The notes: generated by a model not told the origin, from the letters alone. 64,000 nt of DNA from an uncultured Ruminiclostridium sp. (GCA_910588335.1 CAJUQV010000010.1:26196-90195), one strand, 5' to 3'. Shown: positions 1 to 8,715, numbered from the stretch's first letter. Numbers and translations: made by a program.

Positions 1-59
1 TGCGTTATATTTTCTTTGTTTCTTAGTTCCCGTAAATTTTGCCCCAAATTTATTTTCAT
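1..59 (-). CDS. N-terminal edge of an XRE-type HTH regulator (partial)
   Basis: Nineteen codons run off the left edge on the minus strand. They read MKINLGQNLRELRNKENIT, the usual opening of a Cro/C1-type helix-turn-helix domain (short lead-in, then L-R-x-L-R-x-x-x-x-x-T). The ATG at 57-59 is preceded by AAAGGCGGA at a suitable distance, which supports the start. Nothing of the DNA-recognition helix or any C-terminal domain is visible, so the regulated target is unknown. The family call rests on a short stretch and is moderate. Confidence 0.5.
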   Translation of the reverse strand, partial: MKINLGQNLRELRNKENIT

Positions 60-188
60 TTCTGATCCGCCTTTCTGTTTTGTGGGAAGCTTCCTTTTAT
101 ATAATAACAGAAAAAGCGTTAAATTAAAATACCTTATTTGTTGATTGAATATTAACCAAAGAGAGAATTTATGACAAAACAACGGTTT

Positions 189-280
189 ATACCAATCTTT
201 GATAAAAGGTATAGACAAATATCAAACATTAGTGCTTATGATGCAATCTTTAATCAAGTCTACAACTTGATTAAAGATTG
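189..280. repeat. Family D palindromes, two adjacent copies
   Basis: Two inverted repeats lie between the edge regulator and the 3' end of the flippase-like gene. The first (189-236) has arms ATACCAATCTTTGAT and ATCAAACATTAGTG. The second (244-259 with 265-280) is a perfect 16-bp stem, CAATCTTTAATCAAGT, with a 5-nt loop. They share the ATACNAATC end motif with palindromes near 16.9, 24.95, 25.45 and 46.4 kb. No T-run follows either stem, so they are not obvious terminators. A small open frame across them is repeat sequence, not a gene. Confidence 0.6.
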
Positions 281-299
281 GTTTAAACAAAGATTGGCA

Positions 300-1343
300 T
301 TAAAACTGAATATCTGTATTTGCAGAGTCATCCGAAAAATTGTTCTTTCTGTTGACAAACAAGGAAACGCTCATTCCCGCTATAATTGCCAAATAGAATG
401 TAAGAAACCTCCAGATGACTGTTGACAAATGCACAAACCCGCCAAAAATACCTTTAAAGAAAAGAACATAGCTTCCTTCCGCAGCGCCCATTGCTCCCGG
501 AAGGGGAACAAAAGCGGAGATCATCAGCACAAACGCCTGACATGATATAATGGTTATATAATCGGTGCCGTTCAGCCCGAAAGCAAGGTAAATAACATAA
601 GAAATGCTGAAATATACCATAAGCTGCATAATTGTGAAAAAACAAAGCTTAAGTATCAAAATCGGGCGCTTTTTTATAAACTGAAAATTTTTATAGTACA
701 TTTCCATTTCTTCATCTATAAATTTCAGCTTCGCCTCTACGTCCTTTATCATATGAAGCTTGCCGAGAAGCCTTACTGTAAAACGGGCTATCTTTTCGGT
801 GGGTTTTTTAAAGAACGCCAGCATAAGAAGCCCCGCTATAACCGCCGAGTTGACTATAAATCCGATAATGACCAAAGGCATCATCATCGGGCTTGTGTCA
901 ATAACATAACTGAGACGGAAAAACAGTATCACTACAGAAAAAACGGTTAACATTGCCTGATATACTATAAATTTACTTAAAAGAACTGTAAGCGACGAAC
1001 CCAAAGGTACTCCGAATTTTACAAGATAATAGGCCTGAATTGGCTGTCCGCCTGACGAAAAAGGGGTTATGCAATTAAAGTACTGTCCTATCATCGAAAC
1101 GGTAACGCTGTCCTTGAATTTAAGATGGGGGTGTACCTCCTTGGCAACAAGATGAAGGTTTACGGATTCCAACAGCCAGTATATTATCATACAACCTACC
1201 GAAAGCAGCATATACTCCGGCTTCGCACTGAGCAAAGCGTTTAGTATATCCGCGGGGTCGTCCACGAAAAACAAATACACTATCATTACCACAAAGGCAA
1301 TGCCGCATATTATCAAATTAAGCCTTTTTGATTTTTTGTTCAT
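300..1343 (-). CDS. Flippase-like integral membrane protein (UPF0104 / lysylphosphatidylglycerol-synthase TM family)
   Basis: A 347-residue protein with about eight hydrophobic helices spread over its length. It carries the family hallmarks, including a GQ-FN-ITPFSSGGQP segment in the middle third and VPLPGAMGAAEGSY near the C-terminus. These integral domains (AglD/MprF-TM-like) are thought to move or present lipid-linked molecules across the membrane. The gene sits 14 nt after a GT4 glycosyltransferase and is surely cotranscribed with it, which suggests the pair makes and translocates a glycolipid; that role is inference. The start has a GAGGAAA site just upstream. There is no MprF synthase domain, so lysyl-PG synthesis itself is unlikely. 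Confidence 0.8.
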   Translation of the reverse strand: MNKKSKRLNLIICGIAFVVMIVYLFFVDDPADILNALLSAKPEYMLLSVGCMIIYWLLESVNLHLVAKEVHPHLKFKDSVTVSMIGQYFNCITPFSSGGQPIQAYYLVKFGVPLGSSLTVLLSKFIVYQAMLTVFSVVILFFRLSYVIDTSPMMMPLVIIGFIVNSAVIAGLLMLAFFKKPTEKIARFTVRLLGKLHMIKDVEAKLKFIDEEMEMYYKNFQFIKKRPILILKLCFFTIMQLMVYFSISYVIYLAFGLNGTDYITIISCQAFVLMISAFVPLPGAMGAAEGSYVLFFKGIFGGFVHLSTVIWRFLTFYLAIIAGMSVSLFVNRKNNFSDDSANTDIQF

Positions 1344-1357
1344 TTATATTTCCTCTG

Positions 1358-2398
1358 TCATTTTAACACAGATGTGTAAAAATCGTCCCACATTTTTAAA
1401 ACGCTGCTTTTTTCATAATATCTGTTGCCCTTCAATGAGCCTTCACAGCGAATTTTATAGTATTCCTTATCATTGCGCAAACGCTCAAGTTCCGTTACAA
1501 AGCCGTCAACATCCTTTGCCGACGCATAAAAATCAAACAGTATGTTTTCGTATATCGGCAGTTCTCTGAGCAGTACCGGAATATTTACGCACATAGCTTC
1601 CAGCACAGTCATGGGGAAAAGTTCGTCATAAGAGGGAAGAAACATAACGTCGGCGGCGTTGTAGACCTTGTTCATATCCTCTCTTTCCACTATACCCAAA
1701 AATTTTACGTTTTCGGGGGGATTTTCCACAACTTTCGTAAGCTCCTTATAGCCATCGGAAATAACACCGAAGCTAAAGCCGCCCGCCCAGACAAACTGCA
1801 CGTCCGGCATAAGCTCGGCACATTTAAGAAAGTCAAAGGCTCCCTTTCGCACCTGAAGCTGCCCGGCGCACAAAACGGTGAATTTATCTTTGAGCAATCC
1901 GAATTCTTTCCTCGCTTTTTCCTTTTCCTCTTCGGAAACCGGGTGAAATCTGTCAGTGTCCACAAAATTCGGTATATAAGTAACTCTGTCTCTCGATATC
2001 CCGTAATTTTCCAATGCGTCGATAAAATACGGATTTACCACTACAAGATGCTCCATTACCTTATAAAATTTTATAATATAGGCATAAAATATCTTTCTTG
2101 CCCACTTGGGAATTTTTATACTTTTATCCATTGTTTCGGGTAAAGTATGCACATAGCAGACCGAAGCACCGTTTTTGCAGCGTTTGTTCTTTAAAATGAA
2201 ATAAGATGGATTGAAGGTATGGTAATGGGTGATATCCGCCGACATTTTCGCGTTTTCGTATATCTCGAATTTATCCGACAATCCATCGGTCACAAGCTTT
2301 ACCTGTTCGATATAAGCGGATCCCACACCCTGCCCCTTGACGCTGGTTGCCTGTGACATCATATTTATTGTCTTTTTTTTGTTTTTTTCCTTTTCCAT
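1358..2398 (-). CDS. Glycosyltransferase family 4 (GT-B fold)
   Basis: A 346-residue soluble glycosyltransferase. The C-terminal half has the GT4 nucleotide-sugar site: a CAGQLQVRKG donor loop, then YDELFPMTVLEA with the EX7E pair. The N-terminal half has an acceptor-side HTFNPSY segment typical of glycolipid-type enzymes. Substrate cannot be read from sequence; a diacylglycerol or glycolipid acceptor is suggested by the downstream flippase-like partner. The ATG follows GGAGGGAGA closely. A consensus vegetative promoter lies about 60 bp upstream, so the operon is probably expressed in growing cells, unlike the neighbouring sigK. Confidence 0.8.
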   Translation of the reverse strand: MEKEKNKKKTINMMSQATSVKGQGVGSAYIEQVKLVTDGLSDKFEIYENAKMSADITHYHTFNPSYFILKNKRCKNGASVCYVHTLPETMDKSIKIPKWARKIFYAYIIKFYKVMEHLVVVNPYFIDALENYGISRDRVTYIPNFVDTDRFHPVSEEEKEKARKEFGLLKDKFTVLCAGQLQVRKGAFDFLKCAELMPDVQFVWAGGFSFGVISDGYKELTKVVENPPENVKFLGIVEREDMNKVYNAADVMFLPSYDELFPMTVLEAMCVNIPVLLRELPIYENILFDFYASAKDVDGFVTELERLRNDKEYYKIRCEGSLKGNRYYEKSSVLKMWDDFYTSVLK

Positions 2399-2432
2399 TC
2401 TCCCTCCGGTTGTCTCGTTTTATAGAATATAT

Positions 2433-2456
2433 TGCGCAATTGTGCGGTGTTGCCTT
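2433..2456 (-). repeat. Solo terminal repeat of family A
   Basis: The sequence TTGTGCGGTGTTGCCTT matches the end of the family A elements at 13.8, 21.1 and 63.2 kb, but no partner end lies nearby. It sits at the predicted transcription start of the glycosyltransferase operon, so its complement would form the extreme 5' end of that mRNA. This is probably a decayed or partly deleted insertion. Confidence 0.55.
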
Positions 2457-2459
2457 TAT

Positions 2460-2488
2460 ATTATATATTTTGTTATCGGTTTTGTCAA
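2460..2488 (-). promoter_or_regulatory. Sigma-A-type promoter of the glycosyltransferase/flippase operon
   Basis: On the minus strand, TTGACA (complement of 2483-2488), a 17-bp spacer and TATAAT (complement of 2460-2465) form a perfect consensus promoter. The expected start near 2453 gives a leader of about 55 nt before the glycosyltransferase ATG. Confidence 0.85.
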
Positions 2489-2579
2489 GGACGGGTAAAA
2501 AAGTTTCAGACAATGTTCAATTAATAAGGTGACAAAAAGATTGTTAAAAAAATGTTTTTTAAAAAAACGCTTTTATAGG

Positions 2580-2608
2580 TTGACATTATTAAAAAAAGAT
2601 AGTACAAT
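2580..2608 (+). promoter_or_regulatory. Promoter-like element pointing antisense into sigK
   Basis: TTGACA at 2580-2585, a 17-bp spacer and TACAAT at 2603-2608 match the vegetative consensus on the plus strand. No plus-strand gene follows until rnfC, 0.9 kb away; transcription from here would run antisense through sigK. The region is very AT-rich, so a chance match is possible. Confidence 0.4.
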
Positions 2609-2655
2609 AAAAAGGTATAAAAAATAAAAATACCGTACATATTGTCATAAAAATG

Positions 2656-3363
2656 TCAATCGTTTTTTTCAAATCTTTCAGCAAGCTTTTGTAAAGCCTT
2701 TTTCTCAATTCGGCTAACGTAGGAGCGGGAAATTTTGAGTTTTTCCGCCACCTCCCGCTGAGTCAGAGCCTTGTCGGGAACGCCCACAGTGGAATTAAGG
2801 CCGTATCTGCTGCACAAAATGAGCTTTTCCCTTTCGTCAAGGCTCTCATTTATATAGCGATACAGCTTTTGAAGATCTATTCTAAGGTCTACCTCCTGTG
2901 AAACATCGGTGAGATCGCGGAAAATATCGGCGATAGTGAGTGGGTTCCCTTCCTTATCCGCTTCAATGGGGGCGTCAAGATACATTTCGTTCTGCTTGTG
3001 CTTTATTTTTCTGAGGTACATTTTTATCTGATTGTCTATACACTTTCCCGCGTAGGTGGAAAAATTTGTGTTTTTGTCCCCGGAAAAAGTTTCTACCGCC
3101 TTGATAAGACCGATGGTACCTATGGAAATAAGATCCTCTTGTTCGTTGGATTCGGAATAGTGTTTCTTCACTATGTACGCCACTAACCTCAGATTGTGTT
3201 CAATCAGCTTTGCCCGCGCTTTTTCGTCCCCTTCGGCTATAAGCTTGATACACTCCTGCTCCTCTTTTTTTGAAAGCGGTTTGGGAAAGTTATTGGTTCT
3301 GTCAAGGTGCAGGGCGAAAAACATTAAATTTTTTAATACAAACTGCATGATCAGCGTAAACAT
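2656..3363 (-). CDS. sigK: Sporulation sigma factor SigK (uninterrupted)
   Basis: A 235-residue sigma-70-family factor with region 2 (IEHNLRLVAYIVKKH, then EDLISIGTIGLIKAVETF) and region 4 (TQREVAEKLKISRSYVSRIEKKAL). The hydrophobic N-terminus, about 20 residues before NNFPKPLS, matches the pro-sequence of pro-SigK that is removed by SpoIVFB in the mother cell. SigK drives late mother-cell genes for coat and cortex. The frame is complete; the site where some Bacilli and Clostridia carry the skin prophage-like insertion (near STYAGKCIDNQI) is uninterrupted. Transcription is divergent from rnf. I could not fix a sporulation promoter upstream. This is the clearest evidence that the organism forms spores. 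Confidence 0.93.
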   Translation of the reverse strand: MFTLIMQFVLKNLMFFALHLDRTNNFPKPLSKKEEQECIKLIAEGDEKARAKLIEHNLRLVAYIVKKHYSESNEQEDLISIGTIGLIKAVETFSGDKNTNFSTYAGKCIDNQIKMYLRKIKHKQNEMYLDAPIEADKEGNPLTIADIFRDLTDVSQEVDLRIDLQKLYRYINESLDEREKLILCSRYGLNSTVGVPDKALTQREVAEKLKISRSYVSRIEKKALQKLAERFEKND

Positions 3364-3425
3364 ATTGTGTACCGTCCTTTTAAGCTTTGTATTTATTATT
3401 TATTTTAGCTTCTCGGCAATTATTC

Positions 3426-3455
3426 TTGACAGCTTGTGACGTTTTCCGATAAAAT
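3426..3455 (+). promoter_or_regulatory. Likely rnf operon promoter
   Basis: TTGACA (3426-3431), an 18-bp spacer and TAAAAT (3450-3455) lie about 50 bp upstream of the rnfC ATG and drive away from sigK. The longer spacer and non-consensus -10 suggest moderate strength. Confidence 0.65.
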
Positions 3456-3505
3456 TTTTTGTTTTAAAAATAAAAATATATTAAATATATTAAAAGGTGT
3501 TTTTT

Positions 3506-4789
3506 ATGAGTTTACATTCAATTCGGCTTCCACATCAGAAAAGTTCTGCCGAAGCGCAGACCGCAAAGCCCCTGCTGCCGCCCAAGGTGGTTATAAGCAT
3601 GTCTCAGCACGGCGGAGTCCCGTGTACCCCTCTTGTACAGGTGGGGGACGAAGTAAAAACCGGTCAGCTTATAGGCAGCAGCGACGCAGTGATTTCAGCT
3701 CCAGTACACGCCAGTATCAGCGGAAAGGTTACGGCTGTAACCGATGTTATAAATATAGCCGGAAAGCGTAATACCGCTCTCGTCATCGAAGCATCCAATA
3801 AGCAGGAATTTCATGAAAGCGTAAAGCCCCCCGAAGTCACCGACCGCGCAAGCTTTATAGAAGCGGTAAAGAACAGCGGTTCGGTCGGTCTCGGAGGAGC
3901 GGGATTTCCCACTTATGTTAAAATGAATTACGATCCCAAAACCTCAAGTGTGGATACACTTCTGGTTAACGCGGCCGAGTGCGAGCCTTATATAACCTCG
4001 GACTACCGCGCCATAATCGAAAGCGCGGATAAGCTGATAAGCGGCATAAAGCTCATAATGAAATATCTGGATATCCCCAAAGCCTGTATAGGCGTAGAAG
4101 CAGACAAAGGGAAAGCAATCTCTATGCTTTCCGAGCTTTGTGCGAAGGAAAACGGAATCACGGTAAAAAGACTGCCCTCCGCTTACCCGCAGGGGGCGGA
4201 AAAGGTGCTTATATACAACGTTACGGGACGCACTCTTAAGGAGGGAGAGCTTCCGCTTTCGGTGCACTGCCTTGTAATGAACGTTTCCTCTGTGATCTTT
4301 ATCAACGATTACATAAAAACGGGAATTCCCCTTATAAAGCGCAGACTTACATTGGACGGAAACATAGTCAACAAGCCCGTGAACGTAATAGTGCCCATAG
4401 GAACACAGCTAAGCCAGCTTACCAAGCCGGCCAACCTAAGGCGCCAGCCCGACAGGGTTATTTTCGGCGGCCCTATGATGGGAAGCAGCGTTTATGACCC
4501 CGAAATGCCGATTATGAAAACCAACAACGCGGTGCTGTTCTTTGAGGGAGTTTCAGCGGTTCATGAACCTACGCCCTGTATCCGCTGCGGAAGGTGCGTA
4601 AGAGCCTGTTCCATGAACCTGATGCCTACCGAACTGGAATCCGCTTATGACAGAAGAGACGCCGAGGCTCTTAAAAAGCTTAAGGTAAATCTTTGCATGA
4701 ACTGCGGAGCCTGCTCCTACGTATGCCCGGCGAAAAGAAATCTTTCGGAAAAGAACCAGCTTGCGAAACTTTTCCTTAGAAATGCGTAA
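3506..4789 (+). CDS. rnfC: Rnf complex subunit RnfC
   Basis: A 427-residue peripheral subunit of the Rnf complex, which couples reduced ferredoxin:NAD oxidoreduction to Na+ or H+ export. The N-terminal biotinyl-lipoyl-like segment contains SQHGGVPCTPLVQVGDEV. The NADH/FMN-binding core has GSVGLGGAGFPTYVK, and two C-terminal 4Fe-4S motifs follow (CIRCGRCVRAC and CMNCGACSYVCP, about residues 355-410). I chose the ATG at 3506, 8 nt after AAAAGG, over a GTG at 3497 that overlaps the ribosome site. It is the first gene of a colinear rnfCDGEAB operon, the usual clostridial order. Length is normal for Firmicute RnfC. Confidence 0.95.
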   Translation: MSLHSIRLPHQKSSAEAQTAKPLLPPKVVISMSQHGGVPCTPLVQVGDEVKTGQLIGSSDAVISAPVHASISGKVTAVTDVINIAGKRNTALVIEASNKQEFHESVKPPEVTDRASFIEAVKNSGSVGLGGAGFPTYVKMNYDPKTSSVDTLLVNAAECEPYITSDYRAIIESADKLISGIKLIMKYLDIPKACIGVEADKGKAISMLSELCAKENGITVKRLPSAYPQGAEKVLIYNVTGRTLKEGELPLSVHCLVMNVSSVIFINDYIKTGIPLIKRRLTLDGNIVNKPVNVIVPIGTQLSQLTKPANLRRQPDRVIFGGPMMGSSVYDPEMPIMKTNNAVLFFEGVSAVHEPTPCIRCGRCVRACSMNLMPTELESAYDRRDAEALKKLKVNLCMNCGACSYVCPAKRNLSEKNQLAKLFLRNA

Positions 4790-4813
4790 TTTTTGAAAGG
4801 ATCAATATATAAT

Positions 4814-5737
4814 ATGACAAATTATCTTGTTGAGCCCGCGCCGCATATAAAAAGCAAAATAACCACCCAGAAGGTAATGCTGCACGTAATTATCGCTCTT
4901 TTGCCGTCGGTTATAGCCTCAACTTACATATACGGGCTGAGAGCGCTGCTTATGGTAGTTATATGTTCCGCCTGCTGCGTGCTTTCGGAGCTGATATTTG
5001 AAAAAATAACGAAAAGACCCAGAACAATAAACGACCTGTCGGCGGTGGTGACAGGTATCCTGCTCGCTTTTAACCTTCCGCCCACACTTCCGTTTTATAT
5101 GGCGGCAATAGGCAGCGTTGTGGCAATTGCAGCGGTAAAGCAGCTTTTCGGCGGAATCGGACAAAATTTTGCCAATCCCGCCATTACCGCGCGAATAGTG
5201 CTTATGCTGTCTTTCTCTTCTTATATGACCACATGGGTACGCCCTTTTTATTACACTATGTCGGCTGACGCGGTTTCCTCGGCCACGCCGCTGGTTTCCG
5301 AAGAGCCGCTTGAATTTTTCGACTTGTTTTTCGCCAAATCGGGCTGTATTGGCGAATGCTGCAACGCCGCACTTATATTGGGCGGTCTTTACCTTATATT
5401 TACAAGGATAATTACTCCCGTGGTACCAATTGCCTATATAGGTACCGTTGCATTGCTTACTTGGGTATCGGGCGGTGACGTATTAAGTCAGGTATTATCC
5501 GGCGGACTTGTATTGGGCGCCTTCTTTATGGCAACCGACTACGCCACCACGCCCATCAGAACCAACGGAAAACTGATATTTGCCGTAGGCTGCGGACTGC
5601 TTACCTTTGTTATCCGAAACTATGGTTCAATGCCGGAAGGCGTTTCCTACTCAATACTGATTATGAATATAATTACGCCGTATATAGATAAGCTTACGGT
5701 TTCCCACCCCTTCGGAGCTAAAAAGGAGGCGAAATAG
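4814..5737 (+). CDS. rnfD: Rnf complex subunit RnfD
   Basis: A 307-residue polytopic membrane subunit of the NqrB/RnfD family. The flavinylation site is visible in SSATPLV, about residue 160, where a threonine carries FMN through a phosphoester bond put on by ApbE; no apbE gene is in this window. About ten hydrophobic helices follow a charged N-terminus ending in PAPHIKSK. A TTG at 4793 is open but falls on the GAAAGG ribosome site, so the ATG at 4814 is preferred. It lies 24 nt after rnfC and 2 nt before rnfG. Confidence 0.95.
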   Translation: MTNYLVEPAPHIKSKITTQKVMLHVIIALLPSVIASTYIYGLRALLMVVICSACCVLSELIFEKITKRPRTINDLSAVVTGILLAFNLPPTLPFYMAAIGSVVAIAAVKQLFGGIGQNFANPAITARIVLMLSFSSYMTTWVRPFYYTMSADAVSSATPLVSEEPLEFFDLFFAKSGCIGECCNAALILGGLYLIFTRIITPVVPIAYIGTVALLTWVSGGDVLSQVLSGGLVLGAFFMATDYATTPIRTNGKLIFAVGCGLLTFVIRNYGSMPEGVSYSILIMNIITPYIDKLTVSHPFGAKKEAK

Positions 5738-5739
5738 TC

Positions 5740-6297
5740 ATGAGCAGATTCAAGCCCACTATCGTACTAACCTGTATAACCACTCTGACGGCGCTTTTGC
5801 TTACAGTGACCCACACCTTCACTTATGTTGACACATCGGGGGTGATTACCGAAAAACTGATGAAATCCTGCGTTGAAACAATGGGAGAGGGAGATTTCAG
5901 GATAGTAACGGACTGGCAGGCAGAAGGCTACGCTACGACAAAGCCGGATAATGTGGAAAAAATGATAAAGAAATCCGACGGAACAGTGGCCTTTGAGATA
6001 ATCACAAGCGGCTACGCCAAAGGCGGTCTCGATATGCTTGTGGCAATGAACGCGGACGGAAGCGTAAAGGCGGTCAGCGTGGTTTCCTTAAGCGAAACTC
6101 CGGGACTTGGCACAAAGGTGCAGGACGGAGGATTTTTAGAGCAGTACAGGGGAAAAAGCGAAAAGCTTACCGCGGTTAAAAGCGCTCCCTCCGCCGATAA
6201 CGAGATACAGGCGGTGACTGGAGCCACCCGCTCTTCCAAAGGCGTTACGGAGGCGGTAAATATTGCTATTGAAGTGTACCCGCAGCTTGGCGTTTAA
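5740..6297 (+). CDS. rnfG: Rnf complex subunit RnfG (flavoprotein)
   Basis: A 185-residue subunit with one N-terminal membrane helix and an extracytoplasmic FMN-binding domain (NqrC/RnfG family). The covalent FMN site is QAVTGATRSSKG near the C-terminus; the threonine of GAT is the expected attachment residue. SETPGLGTKVQDGGF is the other conserved patch. AAGGAGG sits just before the ATG, inside the end of rnfD, indicating tight coupling. It passes electrons between the other flavin and Fe-S subunits of the complex. Confidence 0.95.
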   Translation: MSRFKPTIVLTCITTLTALLLTVTHTFTYVDTSGVITEKLMKSCVETMGEGDFRIVTDWQAEGYATTKPDNVEKMIKKSDGTVAFEIITSGYAKGGLDMLVAMNADGSVKAVSVVSLSETPGLGTKVQDGGFLEQYRGKSEKLTAVKSAPSADNEIQAVTGATRSSKGVTEAVNIAIEVYPQLGV

Positions 6298-6360
6298 TTG
6301 TATAGTATATAAATCTGTCGAAATTAGTATAAACCTCTTTCGGAAGGAATATTGGTTAAT

Positions 6361-7044
6361 ATGAGTTATTTAAAAGAATTTACTAAGGGCATTCTAAAGG
6401 AAAACCCTAACCTTGTAATGCTGCTGGGAATGTGCCCCACATTGGCGGTAACGACAATGGCGGAAAACGGACTGGGAATGGGGCTTGCAACTACATTTGT
6501 ACTGGTCTGCTCAAATCTGGTCATTTCATTGTTAAAAAGAGTAATTCCTTCGCAGGTGCGGCTGCCAAGCTTTATCGTCATTATATCCGGATTTGTAACA
6601 CTGGTGGGAATGCTGCTGCAAAAGTATATACCGTCGCTTTATGACGCGCTGGGGCTGTTTCTCAGTCTTATTACGGTAAACTGTATAATTCTGGGAAGAG
6701 CGGAGATGTTCGCCTGTAAGAACAGAGTGCTACCGTCGATATTGGACGGATTGGGCATGGGCGTAGGCTTTACCCTGTCGCTGCTGACGGTGGGGTCGTT
6801 CAGGGAGATATTGGGTTCCGGAACATGGTTCGGAATAAAGCTGCTGCCCGATTTTATTGAACCAATGACGATATTTATTCTTCCGGCGGGAGGATTTTTC
6901 TCGTTAGGGGTAATTATTGCCATTGTGGGGAAGATCAGCAAAAGAAAGCCTAAGGATATAAGCTGTTCCGGCTGTCCCAACAAGGCGAGCTGTAAGTTTG
7001 CCGAGGGAGATGATGTTTCTGAGGAAGCGGTGGCCGAAAAATAA
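6361..7044 (+). CDS. rnfE: Rnf complex subunit RnfE
   Basis: A 227-residue integral subunit (RnfA/E, NqrD/E family) with six hydrophobic helices and paired motifs NPNLVMLLGMCPTLAVT and SLITVNCIILGRAEMFA. The conserved cysteines are those that bind the membrane-embedded Fe-S cluster shared with RnfA. A soluble C-terminal tail carries CSGCPNKASC, a small extra cysteine cluster seen in clostridial RnfE. The ATG at 6361 follows GGAAGG; an in-frame TTG at 6352 is less likely. A partial family D end (ATTAGTATAAACC) lies in the short gap before it. Confidence 0.94.
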   Translation: MSYLKEFTKGILKENPNLVMLLGMCPTLAVTTMAENGLGMGLATTFVLVCSNLVISLLKRVIPSQVRLPSFIVIISGFVTLVGMLLQKYIPSLYDALGLFLSLITVNCIILGRAEMFACKNRVLPSILDGLGMGVGFTLSLLTVGSFREILGSGTWFGIKLLPDFIEPMTIFILPAGGFFSLGVIIAIVGKISKRKPKDISCSGCPNKASCKFAEGDDVSEEAVAEK

Positions 7045-7157
7045 TTTTTGGCGCCCGTTTCGGACGCGCCGCAAGCTGCGGTCAAAGCACGTAAAATCTC
7101 TTCCCAAAAACATAAAACCGATGCGACAATTTCACCACGAAAGGATCAGTTACGAAA

Positions 7158-7760
7158 ATGGAAATTTTCAAAAACATAGCCATAATTCTTCTGACGGGAA
7201 TACTGACCGAAAACTTCGTATTGAGCAAATTTTTGGGCATTTGCCCTTTTTTGGGCGTTTCAAAAAAAGCCGCCAGTTCTCTGGGAATGGGAATAGCCGT
7301 TACTTTCGTAATGGTTTTCGCCACCGCCGCCACTTACCCGATCTATCACGGCGTACTTGTACCTCTCAAAATCGAGTATATGCAGACAGTGGCTTTTATA
7401 CTGATAATAGCGCTGCTGGTACAAATTGTGGAAATGGCAATGAAAAAATATATGCCGCCACTCTATAAAGCATTAGGCGTATACCTTCCGTTAATAACCA
7501 CTAACTGTGCCGTTTTGGGCGTTACTATACTCAATATAGACAACGGCTACAATTTCGGTGAGTCAATAGTCAACGCGTTGGGTGCGGGTCTGGGTTTCCT
7601 TTTGGTTATGCTTATTTTTTCCGGAGTTCGCGGAAGAATCGAAAAATGCAATGTGCCCAAAGCCATGCAGGGGACGCCAATAACCCTTATAGCCGCGTCA
7701 ATAGTGTCTTTGGCATTTATCGGCTTCGGCGGTATAGTGGATAATATTTTCGGCGCTTGA
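7158..7760 (+). CDS. rnfA: Rnf complex subunit RnfA
   Basis: A 200-residue integral subunit, homologous to RnfE and inserted in opposite topology. Motifs FVLSKFLGICPFLGVSKK and LPLITTNCAVLGVTILN carry the conserved cysteines that pair with those of RnfE. Six hydrophobic helices, full family length. GAAAGGATC is the ribosome site. It is separated from rnfE by 113 nt and from rnfB by 130 nt, larger gaps than in the first half of the operon. Confidence 0.95.
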   Translation: MEIFKNIAIILLTGILTENFVLSKFLGICPFLGVSKKAASSLGMGIAVTFVMVFATAATYPIYHGVLVPLKIEYMQTVAFILIIALLVQIVEMAMKKYMPPLYKALGVYLPLITTNCAVLGVTILNIDNGYNFGESIVNALGAGLGFLLVMLIFSGVRGRIEKCNVPKAMQGTPITLIAASIVSLAFIGFGGIVDNIFGA

Positions 7761-7770
7761 TGTTTTACCG

Positions 7771-7858
7771 GTTACATTTTAAAACTGACGTAATACTCAA
7801 TTTTAAAATAGGACTGCACCAAAAACACCAATCTCACAGTTTTAAAAAGGATTAGTAT
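7771..7858. repeat. Family D palindrome between rnfA and rnfB
   Basis: The arm AGTTTTAAAAAGGATTAGTAT (7838-7858) pairs imperfectly with GTTACATTTTAAAACT (7771-7786), and a further ATTTTAAAAT lies between. The GATTAGTAT end is the family signature. It lies inside the operon, 33 nt before rnfB, so a folded form could modulate rnfB expression; no T-run is present. Confidence 0.45.
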
Positions 7859-7890
7859 TCATCAAGCAAAGAGGAAGGAATTTCTGTAAA

Positions 7891-8697
7891 ATGGATTTTG
7901 TATTAAGAATAGTCTTTTTCCTTGTAATAGGCGCGGTGTCGGGCGCTTTGCTCACCATTGCGGGAAAGCTGTTTTTCGTTAAAACGGACGAAACCGTGGA
8001 GAAAATAACCGAGGCTCTGCCGGGGGCGAACTGCGGCGGCTGCGGATTTGCGGGCTGCGAAGCCTACGCCGAGGCAATAGCCAAAGGGAAAGCCAAGCCC
8101 AATATGTGCTCTCCAGGCGGACTTGATGTAAACAAAAAGATAAGCGCCATTTTAGGCGTAGCGGTAGAGGAAGCCGAACCGATTGTGGCTTACGTTCATT
8201 GTAACGGCTGTAATACCGCCACAGAGGATAAATATAAGTACATAGGCACAAAAAGCTGTGCTGCTGCCGAAAAGTTCTATAACGGAAAAGGAAGTTGTTC
8301 CTTCGGCTGCATTGGATTCGGCGACTGCGTAAACGCCTGCGACAGCGGCGGGATAAGCATTGTGGACGGAGTCGCGGTTATAAACCCCGGTATGTGTATA
8401 TCCTGCGGCAAATGTATCAAGGCGTGCCCAAATCATCTTATTTCTTTTAAAAAGAAATATTCCACGGCAGCCGTTCGGTGCTCTTCACAGGACGCGGGAA
8501 AAATCACCCGAACCGTCTGCAAAAACGGTTGTATCGCCTGCGGTATCTGCGTGAAAAAATGTCCGGAGGGAGCCATTGCCATCAATGCCAATCATGCGGA
8601 AATCAATTATGATAAATGCGTTTCCTGCGGAATCTGTGCACAGGCATGTCCCGTCAAATGTATAGAAATGTTGGAAAAGTGTGCCCCACAGGCTTGA
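7891..8697 (+). CDS. rnfB: Rnf complex subunit RnfB (ferredoxin-like)
   Basis: A 268-residue subunit with one N-terminal membrane helix, then the Fe-S domain CGGCGFAGCEAYAEAI (about residues 47-62), followed by several 4Fe-4S ferredoxin motifs (CISCGKCIKACP, CIACGICVKKCP, CVSCGICAQACP). It is the entry point for electrons from reduced ferredoxin. The run of binding motifs up to the C-terminus and the length agree with clostridial RnfB. It closes the Rnf cluster; a GGDEF gene follows after 18 nt. Confidence 0.95.
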   Translation: MDFVLRIVFFLVIGAVSGALLTIAGKLFFVKTDETVEKITEALPGANCGGCGFAGCEAYAEAIAKGKAKPNMCSPGGLDVNKKISAILGVAVEEAEPIVAYVHCNGCNTATEDKYKYIGTKSCAAAEKFYNGKGSCSFGCIGFGDCVNACDSGGISIVDGVAVINPGMCISCGKCIKACPNHLISFKKKYSTAAVRCSSQDAGKITRTVCKNGCIACGICVKKCPEGAIAINANHAEINYDKCVSCGICAQACPVKCIEMLEKCAPQA

Positions 8698-8715
8698 TTT
8701 AACGGAGGAGCCCGA

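Noticed and set aside
171..425. An 84-codon open frame across the left-end palindromes
   Set aside because: It is made mostly of repeat arms and the antisense of the flippase-like gene, and has no family features.
2656..3363. skin-type element interrupting sigK
   Set aside because: The reading frame is continuous through the usual insertion point.
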